Positions 45,755 through 59,027 are shown, numbered from the stretch's first letter. The stretch is 64,000 bases of DNA from VAXT01 sp963850415 (GCA_963850415.1 CAWKLE010000004.1:62001-126000); one strand, 5' to 3'. Notes: generated from the letters alone by a model not told the origin. Numbers and translations: made by a program.

Positions 45755-46143
45755 ATGGGACGGGCAACGCTTGTTCTCGCGCTGACTCTCATCGTGAGTG
45801 TGAGCCCAGCGGCGTCATCGACCCAATCCGCTCGCGCTCGCTGGTTTCACTCGCCGACGAGGAACATCGTTTGCGACCTCCACGTCTCGAGTCCTCAGGT
45901 CGGCACGCGTGCGTTCTGCGCTACTCGCCGCCCGCCCCGGTGCGTGACCCTCGAGGCCCACGGCACGACGCGCTCGCCCCAGAACTGTTTGGTGGAGGGC
46001 GTCGGCGACGCGGTCACGCTTGGCTACGGGCGGTCGGTGCGACTCGGGCCGTTTCGCTGCACTTCTCGGCAAATCGGCATGCGCTGCGTCGTCATGCGCA
46101 GCGGCCACGGCTTCGTGATCAGCCGCGCGCGCCTGAAGCGGTT

Positions 46144-46147
<4 letters not shown>
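45755..46147 (+). CDS. Secreted DUF6636-like protein
   Basis: 130 residues. Signal peptide LVLALTLIVSVSPAASS, then FHSPTRNIVCDLHVSS and further Cys at CATRRPPRCV, NCLVEG, RCTSRQIGMRCVV. The FxSPxxNIxC opening and paired Cys fit the small secreted DUF6636-like group of actinobacteria, function unknown. TATCAT lies 9 nt before the ATG (6 before an in-frame TTG at 45752). The stop shares CTAG with the helicase gene. Confidence 0.7.
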
Positions 46148-50400
<4,253 letters not shown>

Positions 50401-50406
50401 GGCTGC

Positions 50407-50412
50407 AGCCTA
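50407..50412 (-). promoter_or_regulatory. Leaderless -10 box of lhr
   Basis: TAGGCT on the minus strand, 6 nt, then GTG at 50400. No ribosome-binding sequence between. Confidence 0.5.
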
Positions 50413-50469
50413 GCCATCGGGTGCGGCCACGCTGATGCTTTCCTAATAGGCCTTCCTCATACTCGTGAC

Positions 50470-51387
50470 GTGGCCTCGAAACTCCTTTTCATCATCGCGG
50501 TGCTGCTCGTGGCCACGACTTCTGCAGCAGGAACGGCTGCCCGCGTTTCGTCGCCGTTCCCGTCGGGCTGGATCGTCGTCCCGATCTCGCCACGCGGCGG
50601 AATCGAGAACGCGGAACTGTTCCGCATCCGGGCCGACGGGACGGGATTGCACCAGATCACCCACACGGCGAGTGACGAGAGCGACCCGTCCTTCGCGCCG
50701 AGCGGCAAGCGCGTTGTCTTTACCCGATCGGCCCGCGGGATCTTCAGCATCGGAATCGATGGGAGCGGGCTCCGCCGACTGACGACGTCTAGATACGACA
50801 CGCACCCCGTCTACTCGCCGGACGGGAAGCGGATCGCGTTCGTCCGGAGCGACAGGCTGTACGTGATGCAGGCGAACGGACGTCGTCAGCGCATGCTGCG
50901 TCTCTCGCCCGGTGCTCCAGGTCGGCCTTCGTGGTCGCCTGACGGCAGGAAGATCGTGCTCTCCGCCGGAGATGACCCGGCCGAAGCGTTCCTCTATGTC
51001 CTGAACGCCCGGACCGGGCGCGTCGTGAAGCGCACGCTCCTGATCGACGGCGACCTGGCCTATGAAGGCAGATTCAACGGCGCTCTCCTCGCGCCCCACG
51101 GCCGGACCGTCGTCTTCGAGGCCTACCGGCCGCCACCTCCGAATTGCCAGGGCACGCTGTGCGACGTCTTTGCGCTCTACCGAAGGCCGCTCGCACGCAA
51201 CATCAGCTCCACGCGTGTCGTGTGCAACGACTGCAGCGCCTCGGCGTGGTCCGCCGACGGCCAGGTGCTCCTCATCACGCGCCTCCGCGGACAGCTGGAG
51301 CTCCGCGTCGTGCGTGACGGGCGCACGAAGGTCGTCGATCTCCATGGCAACACACCCGCTGGGGTGCCAACGCTGCAGCCGCGCTGA
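50470..51387 (+). CDS. Secreted TolB-like beta-propeller protein
   Basis: 305 residues. Signal peptide KLLFIIAVLLVATTSAAG, then PD40/TolB repeats: SDPSFAPSGKRVVFTRS, THPVYSPDGKRIAFVRS, GRPSWSPDGRKIVLSAG and ASAWSADGQVLLITR. Two close Cys in VVCNDCSAS and one pair in PNCQGTLCDV may form disulfides. Probably a wall-side protein-binding propeller. GTG at 50470 gives a proper signal peptide. Divergent from lhr across a 69-bp gap. Confidence 0.8.
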   Translation: MASKLLFIIAVLLVATTSAAGTAARVSSPFPSGWIVVPISPRGGIENAELFRIRADGTGLHQITHTASDESDPSFAPSGKRVVFTRSARGIFSIGIDGSGLRRLTTSRYDTHPVYSPDGKRIAFVRSDRLYVMQANGRRQRMLRLSPGAPGRPSWSPDGRKIVLSAGDDPAEAFLYVLNARTGRVVKRTLLIDGDLAYEGRFNGALLAPHGRTVVFEAYRPPPPNCQGTLCDVFALYRRPLARNISSTRVVCNDCSASAWSADGQVLLITRLRGQLELRVVRDGRTKVVDLHGNTPAGVPTLQPR

Positions 51388-51418
51388 ACCACGATGCCGT
51401 CGCGGCTAGCTCGAGGGG

Positions 51419-51424
51419 TAGGCT
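51419..51424 (+). promoter_or_regulatory. Leaderless -10 box of the HhH gene
   Basis: TAGGCT, 6 nt, ATG at 51431; first box of the three-gene run to 53687. Confidence 0.5.
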
Positions 51425-51430
51425 TCGGGC

Positions 51431-51988
51431 ATGGCCGTCTCGGCTCCCGAGGCTCTGTACTTCACGAACAGCGACGAGGCGAACGAGCTCCTGGCTTCCG
51501 ATCCACTCGCACTGCTGATCGGGTTCGCTCTCGACCAGCAGGTGCCCGTCCAGACCGCGTTCGCCGGGCCGCTCAAGATCAAGGAGCGACTCGGAACGCT
51601 CGAGATCGCACACCGCGATCCCGCCGAGGTCGAAGCCGCGTTCCGCGAGAAGCCGGCTGTGCACCGGTTCCCCGGCGCGATGGCGGCCCGGGTGCAAGAC
51701 CTCGCCGCGCTCGTCGAGGAGGAGTACGGAGGCGATGCCTCAAGGCTCTGGCGCGAGGCGTCGGACGCCGACGACCTCAAGAAGCGCATCTCGGGGCTCC
51801 CCGGATTCGGCGAGATGAAGATCAAGGCGCTGTCGGCCGTGCTCTGGAAGCGCTTCGGCGTCCAGGCAGCCGAAGGCTTGACGCCGTCGCATCCGACGCT
51901 CGGCGACGTCGACTCCCGCGAGAAGCTCGACTGGTACCAGGCGAAGAAGCGCGAGCACAAGGCCAAGATGCGCGCGCAAGCGAGCTGA
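51431..51988 (+). CDS. HhH-GPD-type protein
   Basis: 185 residues. LLIGFALDQQVPVQTAFAGP is the helical opening of HhH-GPD base-excision folds, and ISGLPGFGEMKIKALSAVL is a helix-hairpin-helix. The C-terminal tail is basic. The usual catalytic Asp/Lys and iron-sulfur Cys are not seen, so DNA binding is likely but glycosylase activity is doubtful. It overlaps the double-Nudix gene by CTGA. Confidence 0.8.
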   Translation: MAVSAPEALYFTNSDEANELLASDPLALLIGFALDQQVPVQTAFAGPLKIKERLGTLEIAHRDPAEVEAAFREKPAVHRFPGAMAARVQDLAALVEEEYGGDASRLWREASDADDLKKRISGLPGFGEMKIKALSAVLWKRFGVQAAEGLTPSHPTLGDVDSREKLDWYQAKKREHKAKMRAQAS

Positions 51989-52779
51989 GACCCCGGCCGC
52001 CAGTCACCGCGTACGTCACGCGCGAGCATCCGGAGACCGGATTCGACGAGCTGCTCGTCTTCGATTTCCCTGGCGACCCGGAGTACAGCGCCGTCGTGCC
52101 CGGAGGAGGAATCGAGGAGGGCGAAACCGTCGATGCGACCGCCATCCGAGAGGTCATGGAAGAGACCGGAATCGAGGCGGAGTTCGTCCGCGTCGTCGGC
52201 GTCGGCGAGGACCCGGTCGGCCACTACGTCCAGCTCAAGCCCACGAGGCTGCTGCCCGAGTCCTGGGAGCACATTCGAGAAGACGGCCCCGTCCACTGCC
52301 GTTGGATTCCCGTCAGTGCGGAGGCCGAGGTCTGGGGCCTGCGCGGCGACTTCATCTCGGCGCTCGTCCGCAAACGCGCCGTCGGCTACGTCACACGCGG
52401 ACGCGAGCTCCTCGTCTTCGAGCACGCCGGCTTGACACAGCTCCCTGCCGGCCGCGTCGATCACGACGAGACGCTCGAGGAGGGTCTCGTGCGAGAGATC
52501 AAGGAAGAGACGGGCGTCGACGTAGAGGTCGTTTCGCTCCTCGCCGACGCTGCCGAGTTCGCGGAGCTCTACGGGCGCGGCAATCATCAGAGCTGGGCGT
52601 TCCATGCCGTTCCGACCCGCGACACGCCGGACGCTTGGACGCACCGCGTGTCCGGGACCGGCATGGACGCGGGTATGGCGATGCCGTGCCGGTGGGTCGC
52701 GCTCGAGGAGCGTCCACTCCTTTGGGGGAGGGTCGATCCCTTGGTCGAACGCTTGCTCATGTCGATAACCGACCTATGA
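51985..52779 (+). CDS. Double Nudix-domain protein with probable CTG start
   Basis: 264 residues. Two complete Nudix boxes: GGGIEEGETVDATAIREVMEE then TGIE (~30-55), and GRVDHDETLEEGLVREIKEE then TGVD (~153-178), both G-x5-E-x7-REUxEExGU. Each domain could hydrolyse a nucleoside diphosphate derivative; tandem Nudix proteins are uncommon. No ATG, GTG or TTG is in frame at the right place; CTG at 51985 forms CTGA with the upstream stop, like the GTGA/ATGA overlaps elsewhere. The stop overlaps the next ATG (ATGA). Confidence 0.82.
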   Translation: MRPRPPVTAYVTREHPETGFDELLVFDFPGDPEYSAVVPGGGIEEGETVDATAIREVMEETGIEAEFVRVVGVGEDPVGHYVQLKPTRLLPESWEHIREDGPVHCRWIPVSAEAEVWGLRGDFISALVRKRAVGYVTRGRELLVFEHAGLTQLPAGRVDHDETLEEGLVREIKEETGVDVEVVSLLADAAEFAELYGRGNHQSWAFHAVPTRDTPDAWTHRVSGTGMDAGMAMPCRWVALEERPLLWGRVDPLVERLLMSITDL

Positions 52780-53687
52780 GACGTGCGGTCCTGTTGCTGT
52801 GCTTCGGCACGCTCCTGCTCGGCGGCTCGACGGCGAGCGCCCTCAAGATGCCCTCCGCGCCGCGCTGTCCGGTCTTCCCGAAGTCGAACCCGTGGAACCA
52901 GCGGGTGGACGCGCTCCCGGTCGCCGCGAACTCGGACGAGATCGTCAGCTCGATCGGCGCGAGCGGCAGCGTCCACGCAGACTTCGGCTCCGGCCTCTGG
53001 GAAGGAGCGCCGATCGGGATCCCGATCACGGTCGTGGGCAAGAAGCAGCGCAAGACGCGCGTCTCCTTCGAGTACGCCGACGAGTCCGACCGAGGCCCGT
53101 ACCCGATCCCGCGCGGGGTCAAGATCGAAGGCGGGCGCTCCTCGACCGGCGACCGGCACGCGATCCTCGTCGACCGCTCCTCGTGCCGCCTCTACGAGCT
53201 CTACGCCCTGTATCCGAAGGGCCGCGGCTGGACGGCAGGCTCCGGCGCGATCTGGAACCTGCGCTCGAACAAGCTCCGGCCCGCGGGCTGGACCTCGGCG
53301 GACGCGGCCGGGCTGCCGATCTTCCCCGGCCTGGCGCGCTACGACGAGGTCAAGCGCGGCGTGATCGATCACGCGCTTCGCTTCACCGTCCAGCGCACGC
53401 GCCGCGCGTACGTCTTCCCGGCTCGGCACTACGCAAGCGACTCGAACGACGCGAGCCTGCCCCCGATGGGCCTACGCCTCCGGCTGAAGGCCAGCTTCGA
53501 CATGAGCGGCTACCCGCGCCAGGCGAGGATCGTGCTCACGGCGCTCAAGCGCTACGGAATGATCGTCGCCGACAACGGATCGAGCTGGTACATCACCGGC
53601 GCACCCGATCCACGGTGGTCGAACGACCAGCTGCACACGCTGGGCCGCGTCAAAGGCTCAGACTTCGAGGTCGTACAGAGCCGCTAG
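52776..53687 (+). CDS. Secreted protein, conserved type, unknown function
   Basis: 303 residues. Signal peptide VLLLCFGTLLLGGSTASA, then CPVFPKSNPWNQRVDALPV, FEYADESDRGPYPIP, and a C-terminal YGMIVADNGSSWYITGAPD. The pattern is known from actinobacterial and soil-bacterial secreted proteins without assigned activity; the fold looks like a carbohydrate-facing beta protein. ATG at 52776 overlaps the Nudix stop by 4 nt. Convergent overlap of 30 bp with the aminotransferase. Confidence 0.8.
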   Translation: MRRAVLLLCFGTLLLGGSTASALKMPSAPRCPVFPKSNPWNQRVDALPVAANSDEIVSSIGASGSVHADFGSGLWEGAPIGIPITVVGKKQRKTRVSFEYADESDRGPYPIPRGVKIEGGRSSTGDRHAILVDRSSCRLYELYALYPKGRGWTAGSGAIWNLRSNKLRPAGWTSADAAGLPIFPGLARYDEVKRGVIDHALRFTVQRTRRAYVFPARHYASDSNDASLPPMGLRLRLKASFDMSGYPRQARIVLTALKRYGMIVADNGSSWYITGAPDPRWSNDQLHTLGRVKGSDFEVVQSR

Positions 53688-54833
53688 CAGCCGGTCGACT
53701 TCCTCGGCCGTGTTGTAGTGGACGATCCCGGCGCGGACAGCGCCCTGTTCCGGGTCGAGCCCAAGGCGCTTCATCGTCTCGAGCGCGTAGTAATTGCCCC
53801 ACCAGACCGCGAGGTCGCGCTCGGCGAGCCGCTCGGCGGTTTGCTCCGGGCTGAGACCCGGGACGTCGAAGCAGAACGTCGGCACGCGGCCGGTCATCGT
53901 CGGCAGCCCGTGGAGACGACTCGCAGCGGGCAGCCCGGCGAGGAACCGCTCCCCCAGCTCGTGCTCGTGGCGCGTGATCGCCTCCCAGCCGAGCGAGTCG
54001 ATGTAGTCGACCGCGGCAACGAAGCCCGCCAGCAGCTCGTGCTGCAGCGTCCCGAGCTCGAAGCGGGCGCCCACCGGCTCGTTCGCCGCCGGTCGCACCT
54101 TGTACGGCCGCCAGCCCGCCAGCAGGTCGTGCTTGCCGAAGGCGAGCCCGAGATGCGGGCCGTAGAACTTGTACGGGGAGCAGATCAGCACGTCCACATC
54201 CCAGGTGGCCACGTCGATCGGGCCGTGCGGGGCGTAGTGGACCGCATCGGCCCAGGCGAGCGCGCCCGCCGAGTGGGCGAGGTCGACGACTCGGCGCACG
54301 TCGGGCGCCGTGCCGACGGAGTTCGCGGCGACCGGAAACGCGACAACACGGGTCCGCTCGGAGAGCTGCCGCGCCAGGTCGTCGTAGTCGAGCGCCAGGT
54401 CGTCCGTCACCTCGACGAAACGGACGACGATGCCGAGGTCGTGCTGCAGCTCCAGCCAGGGTCCGACGTTCGCGTCGTGGTCGAGCTTCGTCACGAGCAC
54501 CTCGTCGCCGGCGCGGAGTGCCCGCGCGAAGGCGCGCGTGAGGAGGAAGTTGAGGCCAGTCATGCTCGGCCCGAACGCGACCTCCTCGGGACTGCAACCG
54601 AGGAAATCGGCCGCACGGTCGCGCGCGTGCGCGATCAGCGCGTCGGTGCGCCGCGACGTCTCGTAGGGAGCGCCGACGTTCGCGTTCGACTCGCGGAAGT
54701 AGCCGGCGATCGCGTCGATCACCTCGTCCGGGCACTGCGTGCCGCCCGGCCCGTCGAAGAAGGCGAGCGGCCGCTGCAGCGCACTGAACCGCGCGCGGAC
54801 GGCGGCGACGTCGAGTGCGGCGGTCGTGCTCAT
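53658..54833 (-). CDS. Class V aminotransferase (cysteine desulfurase-like)
   Basis: 391 residues. FFDGPGGTQCPDEVIDAI opens the fold; the PLP region is LDHDANVGPW, ADAVHYAPHGPID and the Lys loop ICSPYKFYGPHLGL. There is no obvious Cys loop of true NifS/SufS, so it may be a kynureninase- or isopenicillin-epimerase-like enzyme. ATG at 54833 overlaps the FAD gene stop (ATGA). Last of a seven-gene minus-strand run. Confidence 0.86.
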   Translation of the reverse strand: MSTTAALDVAAVRARFSALQRPLAFFDGPGGTQCPDEVIDAIAGYFRESNANVGAPYETSRRTDALIAHARDRAADFLGCSPEEVAFGPSMTGLNFLLTRAFARALRAGDEVLVTKLDHDANVGPWLELQHDLGIVVRFVEVTDDLALDYDDLARQLSERTRVVAFPVAANSVGTAPDVRRVVDLAHSAGALAWADAVHYAPHGPIDVATWDVDVLICSPYKFYGPHLGLAFGKHDLLAGWRPYKVRPAANEPVGARFELGTLQHELLAGFVAAVDYIDSLGWEAITRHEHELGERFLAGLPAASRLHGLPTMTGRVPTFCFDVPGLSPEQTAERLAERDLAVWWGNYYALETMKRLGLDPEQGAVRAGIVHYNTAEEVDRLLAALYDLEV

Positions 54834-56227
54834 GAATCCCTCAGCGCCACGAGGGCCGCAGAGTACCCGCACATGCCGTGGACGCCTCCGCCGGGTGGGG
54901 TCGACGACGAGCAGAGATAAAGGCCCTTGACCGGAGTCCGGTACGGGACGAGCTTGCGCACCGGGCGAAAGAACAGCTGACGCAGGTCCATGAGCCCGCC
55001 GTTGATGTCGCCGCCGACGATGTTCCGGTTGCGGCGCTCGAAATCCACCGGCCCGATCGAGCTCCTGGCGAGGATCAGGTCGCGGAAGCCCGGCGCGAAG
55101 CGCTCGACCTGGGCCTCCATGCGCTCGGTCATGTCCTCCGTCGAGCCGGACGGGACGTGGCAGTACGCCCACGCGGTGTGCTTCCCGGCGGGTGCGCGGG
55201 AGTCGTCGAAGAGCGACGGCTGCGTGAGCAGCACATACGGGCGCTCGGCGTGACGGCCCTCGCGCGGAGCGCGCTCCGACTCGGCGAGCTCCTCCAGGGT
55301 CCCGCCCACGTGGATCGTGGCCGCACGGCAGCAGTCCGCCGCGCGCCAGGGAATCGGCCCGTCGAGAGCCCAGTCGAGCTTGAAGACGCCCGGCCCGTGC
55401 CGGTACCGGCGAAGCGCACGGACGTAGTGAGCGGGCATCCGGTCGCCGGCGATGCGAAGAAGCTCTCGCGGCACGACGTCGGCCAGCACGACATCCGCGC
55501 GAGGCAGCTCGTCAACGGGGCTCTCGGTGCGGATCTCGCCGCCGAGCTCTTCGAGACGATCGGCCAGTGCGTCGGCGAGCCGCTGCGACCCTCCGCGGGG
55601 AAAGCCCCAGCCGAAGACGTGCGCCGTGGCCATCAGGACGAGGCCGATTCCCCCGCTCGGCCGCGTCTCGAGCGGGAGCATCGAGTGCGCCGCGTGGCCG
55701 GCCAGGAGCGCGCGCGCCCGGTCGGACCGGAAGCGCTTCGCGAGGCCGGTCGCGCTCGAAAGCCCGGTCCGCGTGATGGAGAGGTCGACCGCGTGCAGCA
55801 GACGGTTCGGTCGAGGCAGGAACGGGCCGAGGATGACGGGCTCGAAGTCGCTCCAGCGCGAGACGATGCGATCGAGGAGCCGAAGATAGGGGGCGCGATC
55901 CTCGCCGAGCGCTTCGGCCGTGGCGAGAACCGAGCGCTCCGTGACCACCGCGGTTCCGTCGTCGAGCGGGTGCGCCGCCGGAGCCGGCGGCTGAACCCAG
56001 TCGACGGGAAGCTCGAGATCGCGGAAGAACGGGGACTCGCGCCCGAGCGGGTGGATCGCGGAGCACACGTCGTGCGTAAAGCCGGGCAGCGTCAGCTCCT
56101 CGGACCGCACGCCGCCGCCGACCGTGTCCGCGGCCTCGTGGACGGTCACGTCCCACCCGGCGCGCGCCATCGTGATCGCCGCCGCCAGCCCGTTCGGCCC
56201 GGAGCCGATGACGACGGCGCGCTTCAC
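54830..56227 (-). CDS. Phytoene dehydrogenase-like FAD/NAD(P) oxidoreductase
   Basis: 465 residues. N-terminal VVIGSGPNGLAAAITMARAGWDVTVHEA is the dinucleotide fold and GGGVRSEELTLPGF the second glycine segment. The C-terminus LYLCSSSTPPGGGVHGMCGYSAAL is the CrtI-type closing motif. Related proteins include carotenoid desaturases and prenylated pyrrole oxidases; no phytoene synthase is nearby, so the substrate is open. GTG at 56227 forms GTGA with the LigD stop. Confidence 0.87.
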   Translation of the reverse strand: MKRAVVIGSGPNGLAAAITMARAGWDVTVHEAADTVGGGVRSEELTLPGFTHDVCSAIHPLGRESPFFRDLELPVDWVQPPAPAAHPLDDGTAVVTERSVLATAEALGEDRAPYLRLLDRIVSRWSDFEPVILGPFLPRPNRLLHAVDLSITRTGLSSATGLAKRFRSDRARALLAGHAAHSMLPLETRPSGGIGLVLMATAHVFGWGFPRGGSQRLADALADRLEELGGEIRTESPVDELPRADVVLADVVPRELLRIAGDRMPAHYVRALRRYRHGPGVFKLDWALDGPIPWRAADCCRAATIHVGGTLEELAESERAPREGRHAERPYVLLTQPSLFDDSRAPAGKHTAWAYCHVPSGSTEDMTERMEAQVERFAPGFRDLILARSSIGPVDFERRNRNIVGGDINGGLMDLRQLFFRPVRKLVPYRTPVKGLYLCSSSTPPGGGVHGMCGYSAALVALRDS

Positions 56228-57147
56228 ACGCGCAGCGAGCGGAGCGCCGGCCCGAGCGCCTGGCCGCCGCGGAGCACGGGCTCGAACAGGTCGCCGTGCT
56301 TCTCGATCCGGGCCAGCGCCTCGCGCATCCCGAAGTCGCGGGGCCGCACCTTCTCGCCGAGCTCCTCCCAGCGCAGCGGCGTCGACACCGGCGCCCCCGG
56401 CTTCGGCCGCACCGAGTAGGCGGAGGCGATCGTCTTGCCGTGCCCGTTCTGCCGGTGGTCGACGAGCACGCCGCGACGCTTCTTCTTCAGCCACTCCGTC
56501 GTGACGAGCCCCGGGTTGTCCGCCTCGAGGCCGCGCGAGACCAGCTCCGCGAGCTCGTACGCCTCGGGGTACGAGTAACGCCGCGCGATCGGCACGAGGA
56601 CGTGAATCCCGTCGGCGCCGCTCGTCTTCACGTACGAGCGCAGCTCGAGCCGGTCGAGCGCGTCCCGGACGAGGTGCGCGACGCGAATCGCCTGCACGAA
56701 GCCGTTCCGCGACTCCGGCGGGTCGAGGTCGAAGACGACGTAGTCCGGGCGGTCGGGCTTGTCCACGCGCGAGTACCAGGCGTTCATGTCGATGCAGTTC
56801 ATCTGCACCATCCACACGACCGCGGCCGGCTCGTTGACGAGCGTGAAGTCGACGAGCCGCGACTCCCCCTTGCTTTCGCGGGGCCAGGTGCGGAACTGGC
56901 GCGTCGGCAGCCAGTCCGGCTTGCCCTTCGGCGCCTGCTTGTGGAAGTACGCCTGGCCGCGGATGCCGTACGGGTAGCGCTTGAGCGTGAACGGCCGGTT
57001 CTTCAGGTGCGGGACGATCGCCGGGCCGACCTCCGCGTAGTACTCGGCGAGATCCTTCTTCGTGAGGCGCTCCCCCGGGAAGAGCACCTTGTCCGGGCTG
57101 GTCAGGCGCACGTGCCGCCGGCCGATCTGGAGATCGAGCTCAGGCAA
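56224..57147 (-). CDS. LigD-type polymerase domain protein (stand-alone)
   Basis: 307 residues of the archaeo-eukaryotic primase fold: VLFPGERLTKKDLAEYYAEV, FDLDPPE (catalytic Asp pair), KTSGADGIHVLVP. It matches the polymerase domain of NHEJ ligase LigD, without ligase or nuclease domains. Stand-alone forms occur in actinobacteria. No Ku gene is in the window. TTG at 57147 overlaps the methyltransferase stop (TTGCCTGA). Confidence 0.92.
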   Translation of the reverse strand: MPELDLQIGRRHVRLTSPDKVLFPGERLTKKDLAEYYAEVGPAIVPHLKNRPFTLKRYPYGIRGQAYFHKQAPKGKPDWLPTRQFRTWPRESKGESRLVDFTLVNEPAAVVWMVQMNCIDMNAWYSRVDKPDRPDYVVFDLDPPESRNGFVQAIRVAHLVRDALDRLELRSYVKTSGADGIHVLVPIARRYSYPEAYELAELVSRGLEADNPGLVTTEWLKKKRRGVLVDHRQNGHGKTIASAYSVRPKPGAPVSTPLRWEELGEKVRPRDFGMREALARIEKHGDLFEPVLRGGQALGPALRSLRV

Positions 57148-57853
57148 GCCGCGTCCAGGTGAGCTCGTGCTTGAGCGGCAGCCGGTAGGGCCCACTGAGC
57201 AGCGGCCGCACCGCCGCGAAGATCGCGTCGCGCTCCTCCCTTGGAATCGCGGCGAGCGAGCTCGTCGTCGAGTAGAGCTCGAGCAGCTGGTCAGGCTCGA
57301 CGAGGGTGGCTTCCTCGAGCCGCTCGTTGCGCAACGGCTCGAACGGAGAATCCTCGAAGTGGTCCTCCCAGGCTGGGTTGCGCTGGGCCGCGAAGCGCTG
57401 GTACGGCTCACTGAGCAGCTCCAGCGCGCGCTCGGGAAGCGGCGGCTCGGTCTCCCACCAGTACGTCCAGACGATCGCCAGCCCGCCGCGCGGACGTAGC
57501 ACGCGGGCGAGCTCTTCGATAGCGGCCGTGGTGTCGAACCAGTGGAACGCCTCACCGACGAAGACCGCATCGACGCTATTGCCTCCAAGCGGAATCGCCT
57601 CTGCGCTGCCCGCGAGTGCGGAGCCGTGCAGGGCTCGCATGCGCTCGTCGGGCTCGACCGCGACCACGTCAGCGAAGCGGGCTGCGAGCTCGCGCGTCAG
57701 GCGTCCAGTACCGGCCGCGAGGTCGAGGACCCTCGCGGATGCGTCGAGCCCGAGCGCCTCCAGCGCTCGGTCCAGCAGTACCCCAGAATACGGAGGCCGC
57801 ACGCGGTCGTACGTCTCGGCGACGTTGCCGAAGCTGAGGCGGAGCTCAGCCAA
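57140..57853 (-). CDS. SAM-dependent methyltransferase
   Basis: 237 residues. The SAM loop is VLDLAAGTGRLTRELAARF with VEPDERM after it; VFVGEAFHWFD is typical of the methyltransferase_11 type. Substrate unknown; small molecules or lipids are likely. TTG at 57853 overlaps the acyl-CoA dehydrogenase stop (TTGGCTGA). LigD polymerase follows. Confidence 0.9.
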   Translation of the reverse strand: MAELRLSFGNVAETYDRVRPPYSGVLLDRALEALGLDASARVLDLAAGTGRLTRELAARFADVVAVEPDERMRALHGSALAGSAEAIPLGGNSVDAVFVGEAFHWFDTTAAIEELARVLRPRGGLAIVWTYWWETEPPLPERALELLSEPYQRFAAQRNPAWEDHFEDSPFEPLRNERLEEATLVEPDQLLELYSTTSSLAAIPREERDAIFAAVRPLLSGPYRLPLKHELTWTRLA

Positions 57854-59027
57854 CGCCCGCGAGCAGAAACGCGCGGTTCTCTTTGAGCATTTCGCGGGCG
57901 ATCACGAGGCGCTGGATCTGGTTCGTGCCCTCGTAGATCTGCGTGATCTTGGCGTCGCGCATCATCCGCTCGACCGGGTACTCCTGCATGTAGCCGTAGC
58001 CACCGAGGACTTGCACCGCATCCGTCGTGACCTCCATCGCCACGTCCGTGCAGTACAGCTTGGCCATCGCCGAGGTCTTCGTCAGCTCGTCGTCCGGCGC
58101 TCCCTCGTCGATCATCAGCCCGATCTTGTAGAGCAGACCGCGCGCCGCCTCGCACTTCGTCTCCATGTCCGCGAGCATCCCGGCGATCAGCTGGTGCTGG
58201 GCGATCGGCTTGCCCATCGTCTCGCGCGTCCTCGCGTACTCGAGCGCGTAGTCGGTCGCGCCCTGCGCCAGCCCGAGCCCCTGCGCCGCGATCCCGGGCC
58301 GCGAGCGGTCGAGGATCCGCATCGCGATCCTGAAGCCCTCGCCCTCCTCGCCGAGCAGGTTGGCCGCCGGCACGCGCATGTCGTTGAAGAAGATCTCGCC
58401 GGTCGTCGAGCCCTTGATCCCCATCTTCGGCTCGATCCGCCCGATCTCGAGCCCGGGCGTGTCGGCCTCGACGACGAACGCGGAGATTCCCGAATGGCCG
58501 GCTTCCGGGTCGGTCTTTGCGAACACGACGTACAGCCCGGCGACGCCGGCGTTCGTGATGAAGCGCTTGCCCCCGTTGAGGACGTACGCGTCTCCGTCGA
58601 GCCGCGCCTCGGTGCGCATGGCAGCCGAGTCGGAGCCCGAGCCGGGCTCAGTGAGCGCATAGGCCGGAAGCCACTCGCCGCTCGCCAGCCGCGGTAGGAA
58701 CCGCTCCTTCTGCTCGTCGGTACCCGCGAGCTTGATGCCGAGCGACCCCAGCTCCTGCACGGCCATGATCAGACCGGTCGTCGCACAGACCTTCGACAGC
58801 TCCTCGACCGCGACGATGACCATCAGCGCGCCCGTCCCCGTTCCGCCGTACTGCTCCTCGAAGGGCAGGCCGAACAGCTCGTGCTCGCGGAACAACTCGA
58901 CCATGTCCCACGGAAACTCGCCCTGCTTGTCGATCTCCGCCGCGCGTGGCGCCACGCGCTCGCGGGCGAGCGTGCGCACGAGGTCGCGGATCTCGCGCTG
59001 CTCGTCGGTCAGCGGATCGTAGGCCAC
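57846..59027 (-). CDS. Acyl-CoA dehydrogenase
   Basis: 393 residues. Signatures ALTEPGSGSDSAAMRTEA, NGGKRFITNAGVAG and VLGGYGYMQEYPVERMMRDAKI; catalytic Glu in IYEGTNQIQRLVIA. Similar to short- or branched-chain enzymes, and different from the copy at 24253. GTG at 59027. Its last bases overlap the methyltransferase start; the small gene upstream overlaps its first 19 bp. Confidence 0.93.
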   Translation of the reverse strand: MAYDPLTDEQREIRDLVRTLARERVAPRAAEIDKQGEFPWDMVELFREHELFGLPFEEQYGGTGTGALMVIVAVEELSKVCATTGLIMAVQELGSLGIKLAGTDEQKERFLPRLASGEWLPAYALTEPGSGSDSAAMRTEARLDGDAYVLNGGKRFITNAGVAGLYVVFAKTDPEAGHSGISAFVVEADTPGLEIGRIEPKMGIKGSTTGEIFFNDMRVPAANLLGEEGEGFRIAMRILDRSRPGIAAQGLGLAQGATDYALEYARTRETMGKPIAQHQLIAGMLADMETKCEAARGLLYKIGLMIDEGAPDDELTKTSAMAKLYCTDVAMEVTTDAVQVLGGYGYMQEYPVERMMRDAKITQIYEGTNQIQRLVIAREMLKENRAFLLAGVG

